From Trifolium pratense (lineage: Eukaryota > Streptophyta > Magnoliopsida > Fabales > Fabaceae), in NCBI RefSeq assembly GCF_020283565.1, contig NC_060063.1:41686856-41750855 (forward strand): 64,000 nt of DNA. Direction: 5' to 3'. The notes beneath the pieces were generated by a model. That model made no database searches. It saw only the letters and a list, made by a program, of their open reading frames with translations, and was not told where the DNA came from. The position numbers and the translations under genes are program-made. How positions within the stretch are numbered: position 1 is the stretch's first letter; each line of letters begins with the position of its first letter. This document shows positions 24,174-36,800 of this stretch, piece after piece.

Positions 24174-24479
24174 CGCAATCTATTACAGATTTAGATTTAT
24201 TGTTGTCAATTATTAACGCAGTTTCACACCGTAGTAAATTCTGACCATTCATTTGAGATTAAACGGTTCAAATTTAAATACCGTTTTACTAAGCAAAACA
24301 ATTTCAGTAGCTAGTCATAGATTGGACGACTGATATCTGATTCCACCTAATACCTCCAAATCCTCCATAATCTTCTCAATTTTGTCAACATTGCTTGAGG
24401 GTCCCTTTTAGAAGTTTCAACTTTTCTTTTACGACATTAGCAGCAACACACAGTGAAGCCCCAAAAACCAGAACCAAAG

Positions 24480-26449
24480 GGTTAAATGCACAAATGATAA
24501 AATTTGTGCACCACACCCAAAACTAACAGTAGCCATGGATTTATAATTTAAAATTCTAATGGCAAGGATTTTAGATAGTAACATTGGGTGAGAAGTACCA
24601 GAGTTCGTCCGACACACAAACAGTATGGTACTTTTTTAGTTGTTTATTGTTTATTACTCCAGTTGATAAAACCATGCATGGTCCATATAATAAAACCATT
24701 GTCCATATATTTATACTCCAGTTAATTTCTTAATTCATATGAAATAAAAACAAAACAAAAATTATACCAAAAAACAAAAATGAATGTAAACAATTTTAAC
24801 TGAATTTCATAAAAAACGATACTTAATTGATAATTAATCTAGGTAAAGAGAAAAAAATACAAAAATTCTACCAATAATAAATGGGTTCAAGTGGTAACAA
24901 TTTTAAATTTGGTTGGAGGTAGGGATGAAAATGAGTCGAGCCGAACTCGTTAGAGCTCGAATCGTTAAGAATTTATTCAGCTTAAAACTCGACTTGAGTT
25001 TGACACGAACTTTTTTCCAACTCGAGTTTGGCCTGTTCAAAGTTCGCGAATAGTTTGGTTCAACTCGTTAGGTTCTATAGCGTCCAACTAAATTTATCTA
25101 GAATTCTAGTCGAACAAATATAATTGTATCTAGATACATTAGATTTCCGGTCGCTTTTATCCTTTCAATTATCATTCGTTATAAAATTTGTTGCATTGTT
25201 ACCATTCTAGTTAACCTCATACAACATACTATGTGCATTTTTCATTTATAAAATATCCACTATGGCGAAAGCCACCGTTAACACCATGGTGGAAGTCCTC
25301 CAAAATATTTTATAATAATTTAACATTTCACAATAATATACTTAGTGTCTGTTTGGTTTGGCTTTTGAAAAGCCCAAACGCGAGTCTACACTTCCAAACG
25401 TGATTCTAGGAATTTTATGCTTGTTCGGCTCAAAGGAAATGTGATTCTCTTCCACGCGATTAAGCAACCAGACATGAGTAATTCAAAAGCCAGGATTCGT
25501 AGCTTTTGCATCTCAGCTGAAACACGATTCTTATTATATTAAATAATGCATAGTATGTGTTTGATAAAAAGTCTCTGAAAATAAAACAATTTGTTGGTCT
25601 TGCTTTGTTTTATGTTTCTAAGTTCTGTTATTATTAGACTCTAATGTTAATGCATTTATGTGTTTAAAATCTCTATAAGATGTTGATATTTGGTCTTGGA
25701 GCTTGCTAAAAAAGATCCAACTTATTATTTCAATCAACAATAAGGCCTTATATAGGTTTACAAGCAAGAAATTGGGCCTAACACTACTAAAGCCCAAAAC
25801 AACAAGACAATACTCAACAAATATTCATTTTTTAAATTTATTGAATAACTGGTATATATAATAATCTATATCAAAGATACATCAATTATTTAATAAATCT
25901 AAAAAGTAAATATTTGCCTATAATTAACTCTGGAGGAAGTATCTTATTATATTTTTATTTTGACAAATGTTATTATATTTCTATTGAATAACTGTTATTA
26001 GAAAATGGCAATTAATGTATCTAAAAGATTATTACTATAGTAAAATAATATTGAAATTTGTTTAATTCATATTTTCAAAATATTTAAAAAAGAATTATTT
26101 TCAATATAAAAATTCCCTCTTTTGTTTTATCTAATTAGTGCAAAAAACACTAGTTAGAATCACACTTATTATATTAGTTTAAGGATCATATTAACCGGTG
26201 TCTCGAGACAATGGTTAAGCAATTAAAAAAAGTAACATTTGTATTTAAATTAACCTGTTTTATTTTTATTTTTGTTGACTTAACCTTTTTTATATTTAAA
26301 AAATATTTACTACACATAAAAAATAGGAGCAACATTTTTTAGCATTTTCCTTAGTTTCGATTTCAACTGTAGAAATGTTGAGCTATCACTATTGTTCAGT
26401 GATTTCTCAATGAATAATTGTGAAGGATGAGAGCTCTATTTATAGTTTT
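24480..26449. other. Intergenic with decayed MITE ends
   Basis: A single-ended fragment starts at about 24921 (GGTAGGGATGAAAATGAGTC), with GAGCTCGA-type subterminal repeats, like one end of a hAT element. Another single end lies at about 25349 (GTGTCTGTTTGGTTTGGC). No gene recognised. Confidence 0.45.
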
Positions 26450-27279
26450 GGCTTAAATGCAGATTTACCCCTCCTATTTTGAAAAATGAGGAATTTTACC
26501 TCTCCTATTTTAAAATGCGAAATTTTACCCCCCCTATTTTATAATTTGTTGGATTTTGCCCCCCACCAAAATTCTGCACAAAATCTGCTTTTGAGCCTCA
26601 AGGTCAAAGCTTCGCACAGAACTCAATTTGGATCAATAATTCACAAAACTGGTACCGAAACGATCGCAATCGAGTTAGTTTTCCACAGAATCAAACTCCA
26701 CTAAATTTGGAGTTACAGAGAGAGATTAATTACCGTTTTAGTGAAGGTATGTTCAAATTAACTATCGTATGAAACTACTACTGTTATTTTCGTCATGCCT
26801 CTCACCCTGTAGCTCATTTTTGAATACTATTTACATGTATGGAAAGCTAACGAAATTACCCTTGTTGGCATTTCAATTTCATCAAATTTGGAGTTACGAT
26901 GCGTTCGGTAGACGATGTTAAATTTGAAGGTCACAAGTAGATTTTTGCAGAATTAGTAATTGGACAGACCTTCACTAAAATGGTAATTAATATCTCTCTA
27001 TAACTCAAAATTTAGTGGGGTTTGATTCTGTGGAAAGCTAACTCGATTACGGTCGTTTCAGTGTCAGTTTTGTGAATTATTGATCCAAATTGAGTTCTGT
27101 GCGAAGCTTTGAACTTGAGGCTCAGAAGCAGATTTTGTGCAGAATTTTGGTGGGGGGCAAAATCTAACAAATTATAAAATAAGGGGGGGGGGTAAAATTC
27201 CGCATTTTAAAATAGGGGGGGTAAAATTCCGTATTTTTCAAAATAGTGGGGGTAAAACTGCATTTAAGCCTATAATTTT
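26441..27279. mobile_element. Long-arm foldback element, Mutator-like
   Basis: The element is 26450-27270 (821 bp). Inverted arms of about 300 bp start GGCTTAAATGCA; each has C-rich or G-rich blocks (TTTTACCCCCCCTATTTT facing its complement). The unpaired centre is about 200 bp. Flanks TATAGTTTT (26441-26449) and TATAATTTT (27271-27279) form a 9-bp duplication with one mismatch, as expected for MULEs. Short open frames across the arms are by-products of the repeat. Its transcript would fold into a long hairpin. Confidence 0.8.
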
Positions 27280-28035
27280 TCTGCTGAATTTGGGCTTTTT
27301 CACGCGCTCCATCGTATGCATCGTGTCCACGATGGATGGTATCGTGGTACAATGAAGATTTGATTTAGATTTTATGTTTTTCTTCAACCGCCTTCATCGT
27401 GGGTACGATGACTTGCATGTTTTCTTCCATTTTTTTTCCCTTTTTTTGATGCTTTTTCCACTTTTCTTACTTCTTGGCCAAATAACTTCATTTCTCTAGG
27501 TATTTGCTTGCTCTTGGTATTCAATTGCTACTAACATTACTAAAAACTACTCTAAAATAATACTAAAAATATCATATAATTGACTGTCGTCAGTTAGTAA
27601 CAAACCGAGTCATATTGTTTAAAGGTGTGAGTTTAATTTTTGTTCTTGGCATAAAAAATATTAGTTGTTGCCTTGCCCCAAAAAATTAAATACATTTATG
27701 GACGAAATACAATTTAACAATATAAATATCAATTTGACGGTCCATGAGTGTCGGAGAAATGATTCACTGTAATGGGAGTTCGATATAGGACTGCCCTCAC
27801 TTATAAACACACATTCATACCATCTCGCAATTGTGTAGGACTTCTTAACACACACCCTCACGCCCAACACTATTGGACTTGGTGCGTTGATAATAACGGT
27901 CACTCTCATGCGTGTATATAAACGATGAGTGGCCTGACAACTGAAACCTGATAACAGGTGGCCCAACGGATCGTGGAAAGACTCTGATACCATATTAGAA
28001 TTGAGTATTGGACTTAACTCAGCCTTATACCCTAG
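27280..28035. other. Intergenic repeat sequence
   Basis: The stretch 27700-28030 resembles sequence at 5690-5960: 'cccaacggatc', 'ttagaattga', '..taactcag'. It probably derives from a dispersed repeat. The minus-strand open frame here has no recognisable domain. Confidence 0.4.
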
Positions 28036-28363
28036 GGTGCGTTTGATTCGTAAAACAACAAGGACTGGACAGAACAGTACATGACAGAACAAGATAATAC
28101 AGACATGACAAAACTGTATCGGAGAGATATAGGACGATAATATTTTTATATTCGAAAATAAAATTGATATTTTCGTATTTTTTTATAGTTGTACCGTGGA
28201 CAAAAAGTTGTCCCGTGGTTTAGTGAAGGACAAAAAATCTTGTTTTTGTCCTGTCCCTTACTACTTAATTTGTCCAGTCCCATAACATAACCAGTTTCAA
28301 ATCCGACAAGGTACAATAAAAGTTGTCATGTCCAGTCCATACTTTTTAGCAAATCAAACACAT
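28036..28363. mobile_element. MITE-like inverted repeat
   Basis: The left end GGTGCGTTTGATTCGTAAAA faces a right end that reads inwards ATGTGTTTGATTTGCTAAAA. Subterminal GGACTGGAC and GACAAAA-type repeats lie in both arms. The length is about 328 bp. I could not define a target duplication, so the superfamily is open. Confidence 0.6.
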
Positions 28364-28544
28364 AGATAAAGTGAAAATTGTCATAACTTATAAACACACG
28401 TTCAGACCATATCACATTAAATTTTTTTAACAAAGAAGATCATCACCACATCAATCTCCCAAAAAAACACATTCACCAGAATAAGGCTATATCATCTTCT
28501 TCTTGTCTTTTTGAATAAAAAATCCTAGTTTGTTTGTTTTTTCA

Positions 28545-28712
28545 GGCTTAATTAGTAAAATGGTCCTTAAAGATATTTTTTGTTTCACATTGACCCCTTA
28601 AAGAAAAAAAGGTCCGAATAGGCTCCTTAAAGACATATCCGTTAATCAATTTGGTCCCTTAAAGACATTTTCGTTAATCAGTTTGATCTTTTTGACCAAA
28701 CTGATACCTGAC
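28545..28712 (+). repeat. Single arm of a GGCTTAATT-type MULE MITE
   Basis: Begins GGCTTAATTAGTAAAATGGT, then 'ccttaaaga' and 'tttggtccc' repeats. Same end as the complete element at 40772-41084. The second arm is not present, so it is truncated. Confidence 0.5.
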
Positions 28713-29893
28713 TTTTTTTTTCTTTTTTAAGAGACATATTCAAAATCCAATCTGAAACTAAAAATGTCAACTATTTTATTAATTAAGCTTTTTTTAGTTA
28801 GTTGCTAATTAATTAACATTTTTCAAATTACAAACGCGAGGGTAAATTTTTTTGTTTCTTACCACTACTACCACTTTCACCCACTCTCTCTCTTACTTGA
28901 GAGACAGTTGTAGAGAGAGAAGGTAGAACACTAGATTTCAAATGTAGGATGAGTAAAGCAAAAACCATCTTTTTCATTGTGGGGTTTTCGTAAAACTCAA
29001 TTTTTTTCCTTAAAAAATAAGAATTTAAGAGCAAAAAAAAAAAAAAAAAACATAGAAAAGAGGTTCATTTGGTTCCACAGTGAAGAGACACAAAAAGGAA
29101 CAAAGAAAAGTAGAGGCAAATGCTGATACCCTTTTCATCTCTAAATCAGAAGATCGCTTAACACAATCCAAGATCATCTACTTTCATTCTTTCTCTTTGC
29201 ATTGGATCGTTTCCATTGAAAAATGTAATTTTTAGGTTTTTTTTTTAAATTATTTTTTTGTTTCTATTTTTGATTTTGAAGTTTGCATTTTTGTTTTTGT
29301 TTTTGTTTAATTATGATAATGCTTTGTGAAATTATGGTTTTTTGGGTTATTGGCTTTGTGGGTTTTGCTTGGTTAGTGTTGGATTTTAGGTTTCTGTGTG
29401 AAGTTTTGAACTTTATTAGTTTAGTCAAGTTTGGTCTTTTACTGAATCAGATCTATTTTTTTTGATGATTTCTTTGTGGGAATTTTGGGTTTTTGTTTTT
29501 CTGTTTAATTTTTTGAATTTTTAGGTTTTGGGTTGGGATCTATGGATGGAAATTAGTGGGATTTATTGACTTTGGTGCATCTGGGTTGTTGTTGTTACTT
29601 GATTTTGTATGATTTTTGAGTTTTATGAAAATGTAGATTTTGTAAAGTATTGCCAATTTGGGAATGATACACTGATTGCATTTGTTGGTCTGATATAGAA
29701 TTTAGTATAAAGTTTTTTGTTTTGTAAGATTTTTCTCTTTTTTGTGTGGTTGTAGAGAATCTACATTCTGACTTTGGGATTTCTTGTGTGCAGTTTTGTT
29801 GATTTTATGATTGGTTTTGTTCAAAAAGGATGGTGAAACTTGAAAGTATCTGAAGAGTGGTGTAACCGTAAGTGTTACCTTAAATAGACAAAA

Positions 29894-32800
29894 ATGAGGT
29901 CTGACACTCTTCTTGACTACGCTGTGTTACAATTGTCTCCGAAGCGTTCAAGGTGCGGATAACATTCGTTGGATTTTCTGACTGTTATATGTTTTTTCTG
30001 CTGATTAGTGTTTATAATTATGTTTAGTTTTTTATTTTTTTTATTTTTTTATATTAATTTGGCAGATGCGAGTTGATTGTTTCAAGTGATGGAATCACTG
30101 AAAAGCTAGCATCAGGATTAGTAAAGCCGTACTTGGACCATTTAAAGGTGGCAGAGGAGCAGGCTGCACTTTCTGTGCAGTCAATAAGGCTAGAAATTGA
30201 TAGACATAGAAATGCCGAGAGATGGTTTACGAAAGGAACATTTGAGAGGTTAAGTCTATCTCAATTTTCATTGGATTTGATTGCTTTGTATGCAGTGAGT
30301 GAGAGCTTTTTGATTTACTTTCTGACGACTGGTTGGTGTTGATGATGCGCACAGGTTTGTGCAGTATGTTGGCATGCCAGAAATTTTAGAAATGGTGAAC
30401 ACCTTTGATGCAGAGATGTCCCAGTTGGAAGCAGCGCGGAAACTATATTCTCAGGTAATAAAAAACTTATGATCAAACATGAAGCTGGTGCAAACACCGG
30501 ACAATTGGAAGCAGCGCGAAATGTTTTTGTTTATATTGCTTATATTTTTAATGTCGTATTTCAGCGGACAGGAGATAAGCGAATGGATTCACAAGGTATG
30601 TTTTCCGTTCAATTAGACACTGGATTGCATACAATGTAGGCATGAAGATGCATAGTATTTCTTCGATTGTGGAAAATATAAAAGAAACATATTGGACAGT
30701 TATAAATTTTAGTTATTTCAGTTAGGATTATATTTTATCCAACTTTGAAAAGTTTAATTATATCAAAGTTCATTAGTATTTAATATGGTTTCCTTAAAAG
30801 TAAAGCCAATTATAGTCCACCATAAAATGGAATTATTGTTATGATAAAATCTTCAGGCCATATTATTGTACATGATATCAATTTCCCCCTGCATTGCGAG
30901 TAACCTATGCGGTATCCACGAGTTCTGGTGTTTTCCATCCTTAATCTGGACAGATTAAAAATGTGGTAAGTCAGAATGGGTTGTAGATTCAATATTGACA
31001 ACTTGCACATAAATAGAAACAGAGAATGGAACACATGCATGAACTATGAATCACATGAACTTTTTTTTTTTGGTATTAACCCTCTGGTTCCCAGGGGAAT
31101 TCCCCCCCGATAATCCAGAGTTCAGCCGCAAGGTAAGTAAAGCCTGGCCATGAACTTTGATATAGAGAAAAGAGTGATAAAGTAAAGAAAGTTAGGAAAG
31201 TAAAGACTTTACAAGAAATTTAAATGTAAAAGAATACATCGTAGACAAACTTCGAGATTGAATTTCTTATGGCACTGTCTCATTGGACTCAACATAAACA
31301 ATGTAGCTAAAAATTCGATGTTCTGTACCTGTATATCTTACGAATGCTAGATGCCGTTGCTATATGTTATGTTCTAATTTAGAACTTATTATATTATTAA
31401 GCTTGTTGGTGTGCACGGAAATGTGGAAGGGACGGAGAATTGGATATAGAAAATATGAGAGTTGTGGTTTCATGAGTCTCGAACTCTCGATTACTCTTGA
31501 CTAATTTAATCTCAGTAATTGATAATAACATGGTGACAGTATTTTGGTCAATTTGCTCCAGGTGGGGATGGAACAAGAGTCATCGCAGCGGCAGATGCAA
31601 CAACGTAATTTTTCTATCCACTTTTATTGTCTTTGGTTGCACTACATCTTGCATTGCATGTTTTTTATCTTTCTGTGTGGTATTCTCTATTGTGGTTAGA
31701 GATAAGAAACTTTGCTGCTACATATCTGAAAAGAAGAGACTCTCCTTTTGTTATCATTGAAATTATAGGGTAATATAGGGTAATAAGGATAAAGAGAGGA
31801 CCAAAAGAGGAAAATAGAACTCAGAATGATAGGGTAATACTGTGAGATCTAATAATCACACTATCCTAATAGGCAAATACCATAATATTAGTCCTAATAT
31901 TCTAGGGAGTGTATAACATTTTTTCATGAAACAGTCATAATACCAACAATGCTTTGTGTTTGGTTTTGCGGTGACAAAAAAATTGATTTTGAATGAATTG
32001 ATTATGAGTAAAATTGAGTTGAATGAACATATGTATTTATGTTTGAATCCTTGCATGTAAAAGGGAGTTTAACATTGAAGGCCAAAAATCAGCTGTAGAG
32101 GCAAAAACTCCAAATTCTAGCTTCAAGGCAGAATCAATTATAAAACAACCAAACATGTCAAAATCAATTTTGCGTTCTTCAAGAGTGGAAGACTTTTCCA
32201 CTTCTGAAGGAGGCAAAATTTATACTCAACTCAACTTTGAGCATTAAGCCAAGTGTTGCCAACATAAGAATTTTGAGTACACATTACTAGATAGAATTTT
32301 TTTTCGAACAAAACAAATAGTTATATTAGAGAGAAAGTTGGATATTATTACCTCATCTGGAAAAGATAAGAAAACCTGGCTGAACACTATTTTAAGCTAT
32401 ATGACAAGAAGACCAATATAGGCCTTTATAAGAAAAGATTTGATCATATATGGAAGATAGCTTGATCAATCTATGTAAATGAATTGGTAAAGATAACACA
32501 TCTAAATAATATGATTATAATCTGCATGACCTTTCAGAAAATGAAAACTACTTAATAGGAAAAGACATTCCAAGTAGTAGTAGTTGTTATAAGACTATCA
32601 TCCATTTGCTTTTGAGTGTGAAACTGATTTTGGTTTATTATTATTATTTAGTGATTAGTGATAACTGATAATGAACAAACAACTATTATGTGAAATGAAA
32701 AATATGATTCAACCCCTTGAAATTTGCAGCTATGATTTTAATAATATTTATTATGATCACTATACTTGTACAGGAAGGAACTGCTAAGGGCTATTGATGT

Positions 32801-33780
32801 GAGACTGAGTGCAGTTAGGCAGGACTTAGCAACAGCATATGCTAATGCATCAGCATCTGGATTTAATCCTTACACTGTCTCTCAACTCAAACACTTTGCA
32901 CATCAATTCCGTGCCCATCGCTTGAAGTAACTACCAACCCTTCAAAATCATATCATCATATACATATATTTTATAATAAGTTTAAAGAATATGCATCCAA
33001 AATATAAAACTATTTTTAATTTCATGATAAAATATGATTAGATGACCGTGGAGAAAAGTTTTCCACTATCATTGCCTAGGAAGCACAGACACTCCTTGTA
33101 TTAGACATCAGTATCAGACACACATAGTTTTTTCACACCGACAACACACATATGGTTACATTAAATTATGTCATTTTTTAAAATTATTATTAGTTTAACG
33201 TGTTAGTGTCCACATTGTAATTTCTTTTTTTAGACAAAATTGGTGCACACATATACATGTATTTTTTATTTTTTTTTTAATTTCAAAAAGCTTATCTACA
33301 AAATTCACACACACTAAGCATTGAGAAGGACTTCAACACTAAGTATTGCACATTTTTTAAACTCATAAATATACTAAGCAATGTTATTAAAAATTATATT
33401 AGTTTTTTATTATAAAAAGTTATTGTTAATTAATAGTCATAAAAGTCACTAATCAGTCATTACTATTATTATTACTCCCATTAATCCTTATTATAAAAAA
33501 GTTTGTTTTTTTATGTTCATCTAGTCTATGAGACAGATACATTAAATATTTTATGAATCTAAAAATTATATATTTTTTCATATTGAATCTAAAAATTATA
33601 TTAGTTTTTTTATTAAAATAAAAGTTATATTTAATTTAATAGTCATGAAAGGTACTAATCATTCATTATTATTATTACTAGTCCCACACCCGTGCGATGC
33701 ACAGGTGTTATGTGGTATTTTATATTATAATGTTGAAAAATTATTCGTATAAATTGTAACAATAAGTATTATAAAATGAA

Positions 33781-33826
<46 letters not shown>

Positions 33827-36800
33827 TAAAAGTGATGTACTTATCACTTCCTCCAACCAATATATATACCTATATGTATAGAGAATGAGTACGGACCATC
33901 AAAATTGAATGAATTTTTTTTTTGTGGGGTGCGTCAGGCAATGCAATAGTGCAACGCATAGGCGACACACTAAAATTGAATGAAATATGATAATGATAAT
34001 GGTTATTATATATTTCAATCCCATAACCTAACTTTTTGCATAACCTTCACTCTTCTCTAAAATTATAATGTAATTAAGTCAATAATGTATACACTCTTCG
34101 TATTTTTTTGTGTGACTAAATTATAAACTCTTTGTTGTTTCTATGAAAACGGTTGACATTTAAATGGGATAAATGTTGAAAGAGAATCCAACTATGTTCA
34201 TCTTCATTGTCACTAAGAAATGTTATAATAATGTAGAAAAGTGTAACATTTTGTGACATCAATTTTTGGATAATTGGAGAGGTATAATTCAATAATAATG
34301 TAGAAAATTGTAACATCTTGTGACATCAATTTTTGGATAATTGGAGAAACATAATTCTTTATTATTTATTATGAGATTGATATAATATAAAAAAAAAATA
34401 GAGATGAGAATGATATAATATAAGGAAGTGATGTGGAAACAAAAAAAATAGAGATGAAAATGATATAATATAAGGAAGTGATGTGACATTATTGTGTTAT
34501 TTAATTGGATGTAAGTGGGTGATGTGGATTCGGGTTAAGATGGATAGTAGGAGAACTATCTAGGAATTATATATATAGATTATTATTATTAATTATTAAT
34601 GATTGTATTTTTATTTTTTTGGATTTATTTATTTAGTGATGCATGTACCAAATACACGTCAGTATACGAAAGAAGACCAGAGCTTATTAATCAACAAGAT
34701 GAGAAGCCACGTGTCGATGACAGAGAACTACGTTCATCAGTTAACTCTGACATGTCCATTGACAATGATGATGATGATGATCAAGCCCAACCCCAAGCCC
34801 AATTCGAAGCCCAAGAACAACCCAAAACATCCTCCACGTGGCAACCACCCAAAACATTCACCACTTCCACATCACTACGACGTAGCACCAACAACGACAA
34901 CAACGTTATATTAAACCAAAAAAACGAAACAACAGACAACATCAACAACAACGACACAAACAATAAAGAACAACTGAACGAGTCTTCTCCGACGTTGTTG
35001 CCGTCGTCTCCAACACCGGCTCTGACGGGACGACGGCTCAGTGTACAAGACCGGATTAACCTTTTTGAAAAGAAGCAAAAAGAGAATACAACTGGAAAAC
35101 CGGTTGAGCTTCGGAGAATGTCTTCTGATGTTTTTCGAAGATGGAGTAGTAGTAGTGACATGAGCATTGATGTCAGCATCGAGAAAAAAAATTCTCAAGA
35201 CCCTTCTTTTTCAATAGATAACAACAACAATGACACCGAAAGCAATAATGATAATAATAATGATGATGATATTGATAAGGATAATGATAATTTTGATAAG
35301 GGTGTGAAAAATGATCATGGGTCTTCTTTGGAGAGTTGTAAAGTTTCAATTTTTGATGAAGAGAGGAGTGGCGTGGGGTTGAAGGATCAAGTGGGTGTTT
35401 CTGGGATGTTATTGAAAGGTTCATCAGATAGGTATGAGTTTGCTGTTGATGATGATGGGAATAATGATGATGATGATGGTGGTGGTGGTGTGAAAAGTAA
35501 TGTGGTTGCCAAGTCACTTGGTAGGGTCCATCGTAGTCATTCTCGATCTTTTTCAGCTCAGTTTGAAAGTGGTGGTGGTGTTGGATTCAAATCTAGATTA
35601 TCTTCTTCTGTTGTTTTAAATGGTGTTGATCAATCCACAACTCAATCCCAATTGAGATCTTTTGCTGTTGAAACTGAGGATTTAAAGAATCGGGTTAAGG
35701 AAGAGGATTCTTCTCAAGTTATGAAAACTAAGTATCAGAAACCTCTACCTTCTAGTTTGGAACAAACTGGGGTGGCGCGGAGTAAAAGGGATGAAATTCG
35801 GAGTGCTAATGAAAGTACTAAGTTGAACCTTCCTGGTAAAAAACAGGTTTTGGAGAGTCAGGATAATGCCCGTGTGACTGCGCCTATCGAGCAGAATCAG
35901 AGAGTAAGACAGTCTAAAGGAAATCAGGAGATGCATGATGAGCTGAAACTGAAGGCTGATGAGCTTGAAAAGCTTTTTGCTGAGCATAAGCTTAGGGTTC
36001 CTGGTGACCAATCTGGTACTGCACGGAGGATCGAGCCTGCTGATAACTTGCAGTCTAGAAGACCTGGAGTGGGGGATTCAACTCCTCAGCCACCTTCCAG
36101 AATCAGTGTGCCTGAACCGGCTGTTAACTCGCAGTCTAGAAGACCTGGAGTGGGGGATTCAACTCCTCAGCTGCCTTCCAGAAGCAGTGTGCCTGAACCG
36201 GCTGTTAACTCGCAGTCTAGAAGACCTGGAGTGGGGGATTCAACTCCTCAGCCACCTTCCAGAAGCGGTGTGCCTGAACCGGTTGCGAGTTCTGGTACTA
36301 AGTCGCTTGCAAAGATGGTGGACAGTCACAATGCCGGTGGTGATGCTTTAAGGCAAAATTTCTCGGAACTTAACTTCGGCGATGAATCTAGAGGAAAGTT
36401 TTATGAAAAGTACATGAAAAAGAGGAATGCTAAACTTCAGGAAGAGTGGAGTTTGAACAGATCAGAGAAAGAAGCTAGGATGAAGGCCATGCAAGATAGT
36501 CTTGACCGGAGTAGGGCTGAGATGAAGGCTAAGTTTTCAGGGTCTATAAACAGACAAAATTCAGCAGGAGGTTTTCAACGCGCTGAGAAACTTGGATACT
36601 TCAAATCAAATATAAAGAGAGACCAGGTATTCGTTACTTGCTTTGTGGTTTTTGTGAATACTGCTACATTTTATTTTAATCTTCTATAAAACCAAGTTTG
36701 TTTTGACAATTAAAACTTCAAATCCATTAAGTTTCTAATTTAAAATCCCTTATTTTTGTTAACAGCATCCTATAGATTCCCTTCAAAATGAAGAGGATGA

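Larger units (their letters stand above)
22064..24479 (+). repeat. Segmental duplication, copy B
   Basis: Direct copy of 17901-20173. Relative to copy A it lacks the 884-bp hAT element. It has gained an element with a 9-bp duplication (23050-23234), a truncated MITE beginning TACTCCCTTTGTTCC (from 23243) and a different hAT element (23534-24165). The right arm of the small foldback MITE is missing. Confidence 0.85.

Noticed and set aside
17901..24479. Reading the two direct copies as LTRs of one retrotransposon with the F-box gene as cargo
   Set aside because: The copies lack TG..CA ends, no primer-binding site or polypurine tract borders the middle, and no target duplication flanks the whole.
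26486..27355. Short ORFs in the foldback element
   Set aside because: They lie in the two inverted arms and mirror each other; they are by-products of the repeat.
27661..28092. 143-codon minus-strand open frame
   Set aside because: It spans repeat sequence shared with 5.7-5.9 kb and a MITE end; no domain or start context.
33779..33826. (AAT)n tract as an independent insertion in the CIP7-like gene
   Set aside because: It lies inside the Helitron and is best explained as part of it.
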